Positions 1 through 9,460 are shown, counted from the stretch's first letter. The stretch: DNA of 64,000 nucleotides from Streptomyces sp. NRRL F-6676 (GCF_000725625.1 NZ_JOHS01000023.1:89152-153151); one strand, 5' to 3'. The notes: generated by a model from the letters alone, not told the origin. Program-made: numbers and translations.

Positions 1-853
1 GTACGAGGGCGTGGCCATGGCCCGCTTCTTCTCCACGCTCATGCTGATCTCCGGGGTCGCCCCCGTCGTCGCCCCGGTGATCGGCGGCCAACTGCTGCGG
101 TTCACCGGCTGGCGCGGGGTGTTCGTCCTGCTCACGGTGGTCGGACTGGTGCTCGGGGCGCTGGTGTGGGCGCGGCTGCCCGAGACGCTGCCGCCCGCCC
201 GCCGGCACGAGGGCGGCATCGGCGACACCCTGCGGGCCATGCGCGGGCTGCTCGCCGACCGGGTCTTCGTCGGCCACACCCTCACCGGCGGCTTCGCCTT
301 CGCCGCGCTGTTCGCGTACATCTCCGCCTCCCCGTTCGTCGTGCAGGACATCTACGGCGCCTCCCCGGGGACCTTCAGCCTGCTGTTCGCGCTGAACTCC
401 GTCGGACTGATCACCGTCGGCCAGATCAACGGCAAGCTGCTGGTGGGCCGGGTCCGGCTGGAGAAGGTGCTGGCGGTCGGCCTCGCCCTCGTCACCGCCG
501 CCGCGCTCGCGCTCCTGCTGCTCACCACCGGCGTCTTCGGCGAGGTGGGGCTCGCCCCGGTCGCCGCCGGGCTGTTCGTCCTGATGTCCGCGCTCGGTCT
601 GACCATGCCCAACGCCCAGGCGCTCGCCCTGATGCGGACGAAGAGGGCCGCCGGGGCCGCCTCCGCGCTGCTCGGCACCTCCTCCTTCCTCATCGGCGCC
701 CTCGCCTCGCCGCTCGTCGGACTGGCCGGCGAGCACACCGCCGTCCCCATGGCCGTCGTACAGGTGGGCGCGGCGCTGGTGTCGGTGGTCTGCTTCATGG
801 CACTGTGCCGTCCCTGGAACGGACCGGCCGGCACGGAGGGAACAGAGCACTGA
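1..853 (+). CDS. MFS drug-efflux transporter, Bcr/CflA-like, 5' truncated by window edge
   Basis: The open frame enters from the left edge (in frame from base 2) and stops at TGA 851-853, so only the C-terminal ~280 residues are present. The sequence ARFFSTLMLISGVAPVVAPV followed by LLRFTGWRGVF resembles the loop and helix around transmembrane segment 5 of Bcr/CflA-type proton antiporters. About eight hydrophobic helices follow, in the order expected of the C-terminal half of a 12-helix MFS pump. Efflux of a small drug-like compound is expected for the family; the substrate cannot be read from sequence. The gene is coupled to the following serine hydrolase by a 4-bp overlap. Confidence 0.85.
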   Translation, partial: YEGVAMARFFSTLMLISGVAPVVAPVIGGQLLRFTGWRGVFVLLTVVGLVLGALVWARLPETLPPARRHEGGIGDTLRAMRGLLADRVFVGHTLTGGFAFAALFAYISASPFVVQDIYGASPGTFSLLFALNSVGLITVGQINGKLLVGRVRLEKVLAVGLALVTAAALALLLLTTGVFGEVGLAPVAAGLFVLMSALGLTMPNAQALALMRTKRAAGAASALLGTSSFLIGALASPLVGLAGEHTAVPMAVVQVGAALVSVVCFMALCRPWNGPAGTEGTEH

Positions 854-1974
854 GCGCGCCGAGACTGCGTGTCGACAGCCCCGAACGGGCCGGACTCGAC
901 CCCGGCGAACTGCGCCTGCTGGTGCGCGACGTGCGCGCGGCGGTGGAGCGGGGCTGGGCCGCCGGGGCGGTGGTCGTCGCGGGGCGCGGGCCCGTCGTCG
1001 CGGTCGAGGAGGCCGTGGGATGGGCGGTCCGTTATGCCCGCTACGACGAGAAGACGGACACCGGCGTCGAACTCCCGCCGGAGATACGGGTCCCGATGAC
1101 CGTCGACACGCCCTTCGACCTCGCCTCCCTCACCAAGCTGTTCACGGCCGTCGTCGCCGTGCAGCAGTTGGAGCGCGGCACGCTCGGCATCGACGCGCGC
1201 GTCGGGGCGTATCTGCCGGACTTCACCGGCGCCGCCGCGCACGGGCTGACCGTACGGCAGCTGCTCACCCACACCTCCGGCCTGCGCCCCGAACTCCCGC
1301 TGTACGACGCCTCCGACGGGGCCTCGCGGCTGGCGCTGCTGCGGGCGGAGGAGCCGGTCGGCGCGCCCGGCACGTACCGCTACTCCGACCTCAACATGCT
1401 GTTGTTGCAGCACGTGCTCCAACGCCTGACCGGGCGGCCGCTGGATGTCCTGATCCGGGACGGCGTCACCCGGCCGCTGGGCATGAACGCCACCGGCTTC
1501 GGACCGTGCCCGGGGGCGGCGGCGACGGAGGACCAGCGGCGGCCGTGGGCCAAGGCGGAGCGGGGGATGCTGCGGGGGACCGTCCACGACGAGAACGCGT
1601 GGGCGCTCGGGGGCGTGGCCGGGCACGCGGGGCTGTTCTCGACGGGGCGGGACCTCGCGGTGTTCTGCCGGGCGCTGCTGAGCGGGGGGTCGTACGGGCC
1701 GGCCCGCGTCCTCGGGCCGGACTTCGTGGAGCTGATGCTGACGGCACCGGGGCTGGGGTTCGCGGTGGACCAGCCGTGGTTCATGGGGGAGCTGGCCGGG
1801 CGGGGGGCGGCGGGGCACACGGGGTTCACGGGCACGTCGCTGGTACTGGACCCGGCGACGGGTTCGTTCCTGGTGCTGCTCTCCAACGCGGTGCATCCGC
1901 GGCGACGGCCCGCGGACAACACGGTGCGGGCGACGGCCGGTACCCGTCTGTACCGGGCGGTACGACCCCTTTGA
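850..1974 (+). CDS. Serine hydrolase, class C beta-lactamase / D-Ala-D-Ala carboxypeptidase fold
   Basis: Shows the three signatures of the penicillin-binding-protein/beta-lactamase fold: SxxK as SLTK, the YxN-type motif as YSDLN, and HTG near the C terminus (GHTGFTG). At ~374 residues it has the length of class C-like esterases and carboxypeptidases. No signal peptide is evident, so a cytoplasmic esterase or hydrolase role is as likely as antibiotic hydrolysis. Start choice: a GGAGGG site at 835-840 lies 9 nt before a CTG at 850-852, which overlaps the upstream TGA as CTGA. No ATG, GTG or TTG is well placed; an alternative GTG at 805 has no ribosome site. The CTG start is inferred, not proven. 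Confidence 0.85.
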   Translation: MSAPRLRVDSPERAGLDPGELRLLVRDVRAAVERGWAAGAVVVAGRGPVVAVEEAVGWAVRYARYDEKTDTGVELPPEIRVPMTVDTPFDLASLTKLFTAVVAVQQLERGTLGIDARVGAYLPDFTGAAAHGLTVRQLLTHTSGLRPELPLYDASDGASRLALLRAEEPVGAPGTYRYSDLNMLLLQHVLQRLTGRPLDVLIRDGVTRPLGMNATGFGPCPGAAATEDQRRPWAKAERGMLRGTVHDENAWALGGVAGHAGLFSTGRDLAVFCRALLSGGSYGPARVLGPDFVELMLTAPGLGFAVDQPWFMGELAGRGAAGHTGFTGTSLVLDPATGSFLVLLSNAVHPRRRPADNTVRATAGTRLYRAVRPL

Positions 1975-2000
1975 CCGGGGGGCGGGTTCACGCCCCCCGG
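1975..2000. terminator. Bidirectional hairpin between convergent genes
   Basis: Perfect 10-bp inverted repeat (CCGGGGGGCG and its complement) around a 6-nt loop, starting right after the hydrolase stop codon and lying between two convergent genes. There is no strong U-tract, as is usual for Streptomyces. Confidence 0.8.
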
Positions 2001-2024
2001 CAGACGGGAATTGAGAGACGGGCC

Positions 2025-3017
2025 CTAACCCCGTGCGACCTCGGCGGTGTGCGCGGGGGTGTAGCGCTCGCCCCTCACCTGGTCGCTCAGCGGGTCCAGC
2101 GCGGCCAGTGCCTCGGCGTCCAGGGTGAGTTCCAGCGCGGCCGCGTTCTGCTCCAGCCGGGCCGGGCTGCGGGTGCCCGGGATGGCCGCCACCGTCACCC
2201 CGAGCCGCTCGGCCTGGGCGTACACCCAGGCCAGCGCCACCTGGGCCGGAGTGGCGCCCAGCCGGCCGGCCACCTCGCGCACGGTTGCCGCGATCTTCTC
2301 GTTGGCCTCGCCCGCCTCGCCGGCGAAGCGGGGGTTGGTGCGCCGGAAGTCCTTCTCGCCCAGCGTGGAGCGGTCCAGGGCGCCGGTCAGGAACCCCCGC
2401 CCCAGCGGCGAGTACGGCACCAGCCCGACCCCCAGCTCGGCCATCACCGGGGTGAGCGCCTCGACGTCGCGGGTCCACAGCGAGTACTCGCTCTGCACCG
2501 CGGTGATCGGGTGCACCGCGTGCGCCCGGCGCAGCAGTTCGCCGTCGACCTCGGACAGGCCCAGATGGCGGACCTTGCCCGCCTCGACCAGCTCGGCCAT
2601 CGCCCCGACGGTCTCCTCGATCTCCACGTCCTGGGGCGGACGGTGGGCGTAGTACAGGTCGATCACCTCGACGCCCAGCCGCAGCAGCGAGGCGTCGCAG
2701 GAGCGCAGCACGAAGTCCCGGGCGCCGCGGATGCGGCGTGCCCGGTCGCCGGCGCTGCGGTCGATGCCGAACTTGGTGGCCAGCCGCACCTGGTCCCGGC
2801 GGCCGTGGACGGCCCGGCCGACCAGGACCTCGTTGTGCCCGGCGCCGTAGGCGTCGGCGGTGTCCAGGAACGTGACGCCCAGCTCCAGGGCCCGGCCGAT
2901 GGTGGCCAGGCCGCCGTCCCAGTCGGCGGCGCCGTAGCTCTCGCTCATTCCCATGCACCCCAGGCCCATCGCGCTGACGGTGAGACCGGACGAGCCGAGC
3001 GGGGTTCGGGTGATCAT
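2025..3017 (-). CDS. Aldo/keto reductase (AKR superfamily, YajO/Tas-like)
   Basis: NADPH-dependent reduction of an aldehyde or ketone is the family reaction. The 330-residue TIM-barrel protein has the catalytic tetrad: Asp and Tyr in FLDTADAYG, Lys in ATKFG, and His in YYAHRP. The NADP-binding end shows the pattern IPGTRSPARLEQN. The ATG at 3017 follows a clear GGAGGAG ribosome site, which decides the start. It is convergent with the hydrolase and transcribed away from the methyltransferase gene. The physiological substrate is unknown. Confidence 0.9.
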   Translation of the reverse strand: MITRTPLGSSGLTVSAMGLGCMGMSESYGAADWDGGLATIGRALELGVTFLDTADAYGAGHNEVLVGRAVHGRRDQVRLATKFGIDRSAGDRARRIRGARDFVLRSCDASLLRLGVEVIDLYYAHRPPQDVEIEETVGAMAELVEAGKVRHLGLSEVDGELLRRAHAVHPITAVQSEYSLWTRDVEALTPVMAELGVGLVPYSPLGRGFLTGALDRSTLGEKDFRRTNPRFAGEAGEANEKIAATVREVAGRLGATPAQVALAWVYAQAERLGVTVAAIPGTRSPARLEQNAAALELTLDAEALAALDPLSDQVRGERYTPAHTAEVARG

Positions 3018-3185
3018 GCGCGGACACTCCTCCTGCCCGGTGGACCGGGCGGTACGGTGAGCACTGACGAACGCCTTCGACGCTAGGACTTCGCGCGCGC
3101 TCGAAGTCAAGTGGAGCCGCCGCCCGTTCAGGGCAGGAGTCCCCGGGGGCGGGGAGGGCGGGGGCGGCTCCCTACAATTCCGCAG

Positions 3186-4187
3186 GTGAACCCCGCCGCC
3201 CCCGCCGCCGCCGAGGACACCCTCCGCGCCACCCTCGCCCGTCTCCTCGACGGTCTCCCGCCCCGCCAGGCCGCCACCGCCGTCGACCGGCTCATCGCCA
3301 GCTACCGGGGCCGTACCCCCACCCACACCCCCGTCCTGCGCGACCGCGCGGACGTCGTCGCGTACGCCGCCTATCGCATGCCCGCCACCTTCGAGGCCGT
3401 CCGCTCCGCCCTCGGCGCCCTCGCCGCGGCCGCGCCGGACTGGGCCCCCGACAGCCACACCGACATCGGCGGCGGCACCGGCGCCGCCACCTGGGCCACC
3501 GCCGTCACCTGGCCGCGGGAACGCCCGGTCACCGTCCTGGACTGGGCCGAGCCCGCCCTCGCGCTCGGCCGGGAGATCGCCGCCGCGCACCCCGCGCTCA
3601 AGGCCGCCGAGTGGCGGCGCACCCGCATCGGGCAGACGCTCGCCGTCGACCCCACCGACCTCGTCACCGTCTCGTACGTCCTCGGCGAGCTGACCGACGC
3701 CGACCGCGCCCACGTCGTCGACGCCGCGGCGGCCGCCGGGCGGACCGTGGTGATCGTCGAGCCCGGCACCCCGGACGGCTACGCCCGGATCATCGAGGCC
3801 CGCGACCGGCTGATCGCCGCCGGGCTGCGCGTCGCCGCGCCCTGCCCGCACAGCGCCCGCTGCCCGATCGTCCCCGGCGAGGACTGGTGCCACTTCGCCG
3901 CCCGGGTCAGCCGCTCCTCGCTGCACCGCCAGGTCAAGGGCGGCTCACTGCCGTACGAGGACGAGAAGTTCAGCTACGTCGCCGCCACGCGCGAGCCGGC
4001 GGCTCCGGCACCCCACCGCATCGTCCGCCGCCCGCAGATCCGCAAGGGCCAGGTGCTCCTCGACCTGTGCGCCCCGGACGAGGCGCTGCGCCGCGAGACG
4101 GTCACCAAGCGGCACGGCCCCCTGTACCGGGCGGCCCGCGACGCGGACTGGGGCGACGCCTGGCCGCCCCCGCACTCGGACGAGTGA
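3186..4187 (+). CDS. Rsm22-like small-ribosomal-subunit methyltransferase family protein
   Basis: A 333-residue Rossmann methyltransferase with the SAM-binding glycine loop DIGGGTGAA around residue 100. A cysteine set, CPHSARCPI followed by DWCHF, matches the Fe-S-type cysteines of the Rsm22/METTL17 family, which is tied to small-subunit ribosome assembly or rRNA modification. Bacterial members are poorly characterised, so the substrate is inferred from family only. GTG at 3186 is taken as the start because the upstream in-frame sequence is low-complexity G/C with no ribosome site. Confidence 0.75.
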   Translation: MNPAAPAAAEDTLRATLARLLDGLPPRQAATAVDRLIASYRGRTPTHTPVLRDRADVVAYAAYRMPATFEAVRSALGALAAAAPDWAPDSHTDIGGGTGAATWATAVTWPRERPVTVLDWAEPALALGREIAAAHPALKAAEWRRTRIGQTLAVDPTDLVTVSYVLGELTDADRAHVVDAAAAAGRTVVIVEPGTPDGYARIIEARDRLIAAGLRVAAPCPHSARCPIVPGEDWCHFAARVSRSSLHRQVKGGSLPYEDEKFSYVAATREPAAPAPHRIVRRPQIRKGQVLLDLCAPDEALRRETVTKRHGPLYRAARDADWGDAWPPPHSDE

Positions 4188-4313
4188 AGCGCGCCCGGCG
4201 GACCCCCGCAAAGCCCACCGGATACGGACTCCGGCCACCGAAGGCGGAGGATGGTGGGACCATGGAGCATGTCTGAGCATGCCGAGGCATTCCGCACCGA
4301 GGTGAGGAGATCG

Positions 4314-5075
4314 ATGAGCGCAGGGTTCGGCCGCCGCACGGGCGGGCAGGGCAGGTTCGCCCGGATCTCCCGGTGGCTGCGCGGGCGCCGCACCGAGGAA
4401 ACCGCCGTCGGCGACGGCGGCCGGGAGGACCTGCTGCTCGCCACGGCCGCCGCCGGACTCCCGCTGGCCCCCGCCGCACACCCCGTCGGCTACCGCTGTT
4501 CCTGCGACCGCGTCGGCTGTCCCACCCCCGCCCGGCACCCCGTCTCCTGGGCCTGGCAGACCCAGTCGACCACCGACCGGGCCCAGGTCGAGCGCTGGGC
4601 CCGGCACCAGCCGGACGCCAACTTCATCACCGCCACCGGCATGACGCACGACGTGCTCGACGTGCCGCGCGAGGCCGGCCAGGAGGCCCTGGACCGGCTG
4701 CTGGCGGGCGGCGTCGAGGTCGGCCCGGTCGCGGTCACCGGCGGCGGCGCCGGGACGGGGGAGGGGCGGATGATGTTCTTCACCCTCACCCGCGGCACCC
4801 CGGAGGACGAGGACGAGTGGTGGCCGTGCGCCCTGGACTGCCACCCCGAGACGATGGACGAGCACCCCGGACTGCGCTGGCACTGCCGGGGCTCCTACGT
4901 CCTCGTACCGCCGGCCGCGCTGCCGGGCGAGGAGCGCGTCGCGTGGGTACGCGGCCCCGAACACCCGCTGCCGGACCCGCTGAGCCTGCTGGAGGCGCTC
5001 ACCGACGCCTGCGCCCGCCACCACCTCGGAGCCGAGGACGCCGACGCGTTGCCGGCCCGGAACCACCACGGCTGA
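4314..5075 (+). CDS. Stand-alone bifunctional DNA primase/polymerase N-domain protein
   Basis: A ~253-residue protein resembling the N-terminal prim-pol domain found in plasmid and phage replication proteins. It includes the Cys cluster CSCDRVGCPTPARHP and a WA-Q-P-AN segment (WARHQPDANF), here without a helicase domain. Comparable solitary proteins occur on Streptomyces chromosomes with no known role. Start uncertain: ATG 4314 has a GAGGAG site 4-6 nt upstream; in-frame ATGs at 4251 and 4269 would add 21 or 15 residues. No integrase or att repeat is near, so I do not treat it as part of a mobile element. Confidence 0.65.
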   Translation: MSAGFGRRTGGQGRFARISRWLRGRRTEETAVGDGGREDLLLATAAAGLPLAPAAHPVGYRCSCDRVGCPTPARHPVSWAWQTQSTTDRAQVERWARHQPDANFITATGMTHDVLDVPREAGQEALDRLLAGGVEVGPVAVTGGGAGTGEGRMMFFTLTRGTPEDEDEWWPCALDCHPETMDEHPGLRWHCRGSYVLVPPAALPGEERVAWVRGPEHPLPDPLSLLEALTDACARHHLGAEDADALPARNHHG

Positions 5076-5091
5076 CCGCCGCCGGGACCGG

Positions 5092-6093
5092 TCAGCCGCC
5101 CTTCGCCGCCGTCAGCCCCGCCACCCGTCCCAGGAACCGGACCTTCCCCTTGTCGCCCGCGCCCTTCGCCGGGTCGAGGACCGCCTGGTTCGAGACGTAC
5201 CCCAGCGTCAGCGACTGCTTCGGCTCGCCCTTCATCAGTGCCTTGATGCTGGGGTCGGTCACCGTGAGGCTGACCCCTTTCGCGGCCGTCTGCTTCTCGT
5301 AGTGCCGGGTGGCGAAGAACACCAGCGCCCCCCCGTCCTTCGTCCGTAGCCCCAGCGGGGTGTACGCGCCGCCGGTCAGCGCCTCGTCCTGGTACTGGCG
5401 GGCGAGCCCGGGCCGGGCGGCGTTCTTCTTGCGGGCGTCCCGCAGCGCGCTCGTGAAGGGGCCGGGGGCGAACGTGTCGCCGCCGTCCCGCAGTTGGTCC
5501 GCGTACCGCGCCGGGAGCTTCCCCGGCGCCACCGCGAGCGCCGGGTCACCGGCCGGTACGGGCTCCGCGAAACCGTCGGCGTCCTTCTTGAAGACGGGTA
5601 CGTCGTCGGCGGCGGCGACCGTCAGATACGTCACCCGCCAGGCGTCGTCCGCGCCGGTGCGGGTGAAGACGAGCAGCCAGCGGCTGCTGCCGCGGTTGGA
5701 GGCCGAGTCGGCGACGAACCAGCGCGGCCAGCCCGCCTTCTTGGGGATCGTGTACGTCGTGTCGGTCAGCTCCAGCGCCTTGTACGAGGAGTTGCCGTCC
5801 GGGGCCGTCGTGTGCCCGGCCTTCAGCTTGGCGTCGTCGATGTCGGCGAGCGCGCCGGAGACATGACCGGCGTCCAGGGCACGGTCGTTGGCCCGCTGGG
5901 CCTTGTTGTAGGAGGTCAGGAAGGCCTTCAGCGCCTTCGCCGCCTCGCCCTTCGTGGCGGCCGGGAGCAACTCGCGCTCCCCGTGCACCACCACGCACCC
6001 GCTCGCCGTCAACGACAGCACGGTCACCGACGCCGCGAGCAGCGCGCTCCGGTCAAGCCTGCGAAGCCTTCGAGGTCCGCGATCCCTGGTCAT
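5092..6093 (-). CDS. Secreted lipoprotein, last gene of the efe iron-uptake cluster
   Basis: 333 residues with a twin-arginine-rich N terminus, a hydrophobic stretch and a lipobox-like LTASGC, so probably a lipid-anchored extracytoplasmic protein. The rest is soluble and has no domain I recognise. Its ATG (6091-6093) lies inside the 3' end of efeU, a 41-bp overlap, which implies co-transcription and perhaps translational coupling. A link to iron uptake is inferred from position only. Confidence 0.75.
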   Translation of the reverse strand: MTRDRGPRRLRRLDRSALLAASVTVLSLTASGCVVVHGERELLPAATKGEAAKALKAFLTSYNKAQRANDRALDAGHVSGALADIDDAKLKAGHTTAPDGNSSYKALELTDTTYTIPKKAGWPRWFVADSASNRGSSRWLLVFTRTGADDAWRVTYLTVAAADDVPVFKKDADGFAEPVPAGDPALAVAPGKLPARYADQLRDGGDTFAPGPFTSALRDARKKNAARPGLARQYQDEALTGGAYTPLGLRTKDGGALVFFATRHYEKQTAAKGVSLTVTDPSIKALMKGEPKQSLTLGYVSNQAVLDPAKGAGDKGKVRFLGRVAGLTAAKGG

Positions 6094-6925
6094 CAGGCGC
6101 CTTCACCTTCCCCTTCCCGGAGGCGAACCCTACCGGGGCCAGGAACAGCGCGAGCGCCGGGACCAGGTACAGCACCCACACCACCGACTGGAGCACCGTC
6201 GGGTCGGGCTGGAAGTTGAACACGCCCTTGAGCAGGGTGCCGTACCAGCTGTCCGGCGGGATCGTGCCGCTGATGTCGAAGGCGAGGCTGGTCAGCCCGG
6301 GGATGATGTCGGCCTCCTGGAGGTCGTGGACGCCGTACGCGAGCACGCCCGCGGCGACCACGACGAGCATGCCGCCGGTCCAGGTGAAGAACTTGGCGAG
6401 GTTGATCCGCACCGCGCCCCGGTAGAACAGCCAGCCCAGCAGCACCGCGCTGGCGAGGCCCAGGGCGACGCCGATCAGCGGGCGCGGGGTGCCGTCACCG
6501 GCCGCGTGCACCGACGCCCACACGAACAGCGCGGTCTCCAGGCCCTCCCGGCCCACCGCGAGGAACGCGGTGGCGACCAGCGCGCCGGTGCCCATCGCCA
6601 GGGCGGCGTCCAGCTTGCCGTGCAGTTCGGACTTGAGGTGACGGGCGGTACGCCGCATCCAGAAGACCATCCACGTCACCAGGCCCACCGCGACGATCGA
6701 CAGCGAACCGCCGAGCGCCTCCTGCGCCTGGAACGTCAGTTCCTGGGAGCCGAACTCCAGCACGCAGCCGAAGCCGAGCGCGAGGGCGATCGCGATGGCG
6801 ATGCCGGTCCAGATGGGCCGCAGGGCGTCCCGGCGGCCGGTCTTGACCAGGTAGGCGATCAGGATGCAGACGACGAGGCTGGCCTCCAGCCCTTCGCGCA
6901 GACCGATCAGATAGTTGGAGAACAC
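6053..6925 (-). CDS. efeU: Iron permease EfeU (FTR1/OfeT family)
   Basis: Integral membrane permease moving iron across the cytoplasmic membrane as part of EfeUOB. The 290 residues contain two REGLE motifs, REGLEASL near the N terminus and REGLETALF in the middle, the iron-handling motifs of FTR1-type permeases, plus about seven hydrophobic helices. The start is GTG, 4 nt after the efeB stop, so it sits in one operon with efeB and efeO. The C-terminal tail is charged and overlaps the next gene. Confidence 0.93.
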   Translation of the reverse strand: MFSNYLIGLREGLEASLVVCILIAYLVKTGRRDALRPIWTGIAIAIALALGFGCVLEFGSQELTFQAQEALGGSLSIVAVGLVTWMVFWMRRTARHLKSELHGKLDAALAMGTGALVATAFLAVGREGLETALFVWASVHAAGDGTPRPLIGVALGLASAVLLGWLFYRGAVRINLAKFFTWTGGMLVVVAAGVLAYGVHDLQEADIIPGLTSLAFDISGTIPPDSWYGTLLKGVFNFQPDPTVLQSVVWVLYLVPALALFLAPVGFASGKGKVKAPDDQGSRTSKASQA

Positions 6926-6929
6926 GGTG

Positions 6930-8237
6930 CTACGCCTCCTCGGAGAACAGCGCCCGGCCCCACCAGTCGTCCGCGTCGCGGACGCCGGGCGGGATCGCGA
7001 AGACCGCCGAACCCACGTGCTGGATGTACTCGTTGAGCGCGTCGGACGCGGACAGCTTGCGCTGGAGCGGGATGAAACCCTTGCGGGGGTCGCGCTGGTA
7101 GGCCAGGAAGAACAGCCCGGCGTCGAGCCGGCCGAGGCCGTCGGTGCCGTCGGTGAAGGAGTAGCCCCGGCGCAGGATGGTGATGCCGTCGTTGGCGTCG
7201 GGGTGCGCGAGCCGCACGTGCGCGTCGGGCTTCATCGCCTTCAGGAACGGCGGATCGTGCTCCTTGGCCTTGCCGACCGGGGCGCCCTCGCCCTTGTCGC
7301 GGCCGAAGACGTCCTCCTGCTCCTGGAGCGAGGTGCGGTCCCACACCTCGATGTTCATCCGGATGCGCCGGGCGACGAGGTACGAGCCGCCCTCCATCCA
7401 GGCGTCCTTCTCACCGCCGTCGCCGTCCCCGACCCATACGTACTTCTTCAGCCGGCCGGTCTCGTCCCCCGCGATGTTGCGGGTGCCGTCCTTGAAGCCG
7501 AAGAGGTTGCGGGGGGTCTGGGCGCCCGGGGTGGTGGAGGAGGTCTTGCCGAAGCCGAGCTGGGACCAGCGGATGGCGACCTTGCCGAAGCCGATGCGGG
7601 CGAGGTTGCGGATCGCGTGCACGGCGACCTGGGGGTCGTCCGCGCAGGCCTGGACGCACAGGTCGCCGCCGGTGCGGGACTTCTCCAGGTTGTCGCCGGG
7701 GAACTTCGGCAGGTCGACGAGGGCCTCCGGCCGCCGGCCGGCGAGGTCGAACTTCTCGAAGAGGGAGGGGCCGAAGCCGATGGTCAGCGTCAGCCGGGAG
7801 GGCTGGAGGCCGAGCGCCTCGCCGGTGTCGTCCGGCGGGGCCTCGGCGAGCCCGCCGTAGGCGCCGTCGCCGACGGTCCTGCCGGCGGTCATCCGCCGCG
7901 CGGCGGCCGTCCAGTCCTTCAGGAGCTGGACGAACGCGGCCCGGTCCTCGGTCTTCACGTCGAACGCGGCGAAGTGCAGCCGGTCCTGGACGGCGGTGGC
8001 GATGCCCGCCTGGTGCGTGCCGTGGAAGGCGACGGCGCCGCCGGTGTCGGCACCGGCCGGGTCCATGTCGTCCCCCGCCTCGGCCAACGCCACGGCACCC
8101 CCGGCCACGGCGGCCCCGAGCGCGAGCCCGGCCCCGCCCCAGCCGAGCAGGGCCCGCCGAGAGGGTGCGGAAGCGGCGGGGCCGGACCCCGCACCGCTGT
8201 CCGTGTCCGGTCCCGGCTCCCCGGAGATCTCCGCCAT
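6930..8237 (-). CDS. efeB: Tat-exported deferrochelatase/DyP-type haem peroxidase EfeB
   Basis: Member of the dye-decolourising peroxidase family that acts with EfeO and EfeU in iron acquisition and can handle haem. It has a twin-arginine signal (SRRALLG followed by a hydrophobic run), the DyP GxxDG signature as GFKDGTRN, and a probable proximal haem ligand in HVRLAHP. Length ~435 residues fits the family. I start at ATG 8237 because GGAG lies 8 nt upstream; a GTG at 8252 would overlap that site. Tat export carries the folded protein to the outside, consistent with a lipoprotein partner, EfeO. Confidence 0.93.
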   Translation of the reverse strand: MAEISGEPGPDTDSGAGSGPAASAPSRRALLGWGGAGLALGAAVAGGAVALAEAGDDMDPAGADTGGAVAFHGTHQAGIATAVQDRLHFAAFDVKTEDRAAFVQLLKDWTAAARRMTAGRTVGDGAYGGLAEAPPDDTGEALGLQPSRLTLTIGFGPSLFEKFDLAGRRPEALVDLPKFPGDNLEKSRTGGDLCVQACADDPQVAVHAIRNLARIGFGKVAIRWSQLGFGKTSSTTPGAQTPRNLFGFKDGTRNIAGDETGRLKKYVWVGDGDGGEKDAWMEGGSYLVARRIRMNIEVWDRTSLQEQEDVFGRDKGEGAPVGKAKEHDPPFLKAMKPDAHVRLAHPDANDGITILRRGYSFTDGTDGLGRLDAGLFFLAYQRDPRKGFIPLQRKLSASDALNEYIQHVGSAVFAIPPGVRDADDWWGRALFSEEA

Positions 8238-8277
8238 CCCGCTCTCTCCCACTTCTGTGTCGCTGCTTCTTCGTGCC

Positions 8278-9417
8278 CTACTTGACGACGGCGGCGGCGA
8301 GCTTGGAGAGCGGCTCCGCGAGCGCGTTGACCGCGTCCGACAGCTCCTTGCGGTCGCTCTTGCCGACCTTGTCGTAGGAGGTGAAGTCGTAGGAGTCCGT
8401 GTTCGGGCGGTACTTGTCGAGCAGCTTGTTCAGCGCGGCGAACTGCTTGTCCAGTTCGGCGGTGAGCGCGGAGTCGTTCTTCTCGGCGACCGGCTTGAGC
8501 AGCTCGTACGACTTCTGCGCGCCCTCGACGTTGGCCTTGAAGTCGACGAGGTCGGTGTGCGAGTACCGCTCCTCCTCACCGGTGACCTTGCCGGTGGCGA
8601 CCTCGTCGAGGAGTTCCTTGGCGCCGTTGGCCATCGAGGTGGGGGTGATCTCGGCCTTGCCGACCCGCTTCTGCCAGTCGGTGAGGTCGGTGACGAGCTG
8701 ATCGGCGAGGCTCTTCTCGGTCGCGCCGATCTTCTTGTCCTGCCAGAGGGCCTTCTCCAGCCGGTGCCAGCCGGTCCACTTCTGGCCCTCTTCGAGGCCG
8801 TCGGCGCGGACGTCGACCTTGGGGTCGATGTCGCCGAAGGACTCGGCCACGGGCTCGGTGCGCTCCCAGCCGATGCGGGAGGGCGCGTACGCCTTCCTGG
8901 CCGCCGCGAGGTCGCCGTCCTTGACCGCCTTCACGAAGGTCTCGACCTTGGGCAGGGTGGCGTCGGCCTGCTCCTGCGCGTACTCGCGGTAGGCGGCGAC
9001 GGCCTTGTCCAGCTTCGGGTCGCGGGTGGCGGTCCTGCCGCCGCCGGTGACGGTGAGCTTCTGCCGGACGCCGTGGCCCTTCATGCCGGGCCGGCAGGCG
9101 ATCTCGTACGAGCCCGCCTTGACCTCGGCGGTCAGCGTGTACTTCGTCCCGGGCCCGATGTTCTCCTTCTCGGACACGATCCGGTCGTCCGGGAAGAGGA
9201 TCTCGACCTCGGTCGCCTTGGACCCCTTGTTCTCGATCCGCAGCGTGACCTGCCCGGCGGGCACGGACGTGGCGGAGGTGTCGCAGGTGGAGTCGGCGGC
9301 CGTCACCTGGATCGCGTCACCGTCCTTGGCGTCGCTCTTCTCGGTGCAACCCGTGACGGCGGTCAGGGCCGCCGTGGTGGCGACGGCGGTGACGACGGAG
9401 AGACGGACGGCTCGCAT
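8278..9417 (-). CDS. efeO: Iron-binding lipoprotein EfeO (cupredoxin + M75 domain)
   Basis: Extracytoplasmic iron-binding component of EfeUOB. The ~379-residue protein has an N-terminal export signal with lipobox VTGC, then a cupredoxin-like domain (about residues 35-125), then the helical imelysin/M75 domain with the metal-site motif HxxE as WHRLEKALW. ATG 9417 is preferred over an upstream in-frame start because the lipoprotein signal then begins MRAVRLSVV. It is the first gene of the operon, directly downstream of the iron-box-like operator. Confidence 0.93.
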   Translation of the reverse strand: MRAVRLSVVTAVATTAALTAVTGCTEKSDAKDGDAIQVTAADSTCDTSATSVPAGQVTLRIENKGSKATEVEILFPDDRIVSEKENIGPGTKYTLTAEVKAGSYEIACRPGMKGHGVRQKLTVTGGGRTATRDPKLDKAVAAYREYAQEQADATLPKVETFVKAVKDGDLAAARKAYAPSRIGWERTEPVAESFGDIDPKVDVRADGLEEGQKWTGWHRLEKALWQDKKIGATEKSLADQLVTDLTDWQKRVGKAEITPTSMANGAKELLDEVATGKVTGEEERYSHTDLVDFKANVEGAQKSYELLKPVAEKNDSALTAELDKQFAALNKLLDKYRPNTDSYDFTSYDKVGKSDRKELSDAVNALAEPLSKLAAAVVK

Positions 9418-9460
9418 CAGGGCTCCAGGCTCCAGGACAACGGATCGGCGACACGACAAG

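Noticed and set aside
4314..5075. Primase/polymerase-domain gene as part of an integrated element
   Set aside because: No integrase, att repeat or Xis nearby, and host-like composition; treated as a solitary chromosomal gene.
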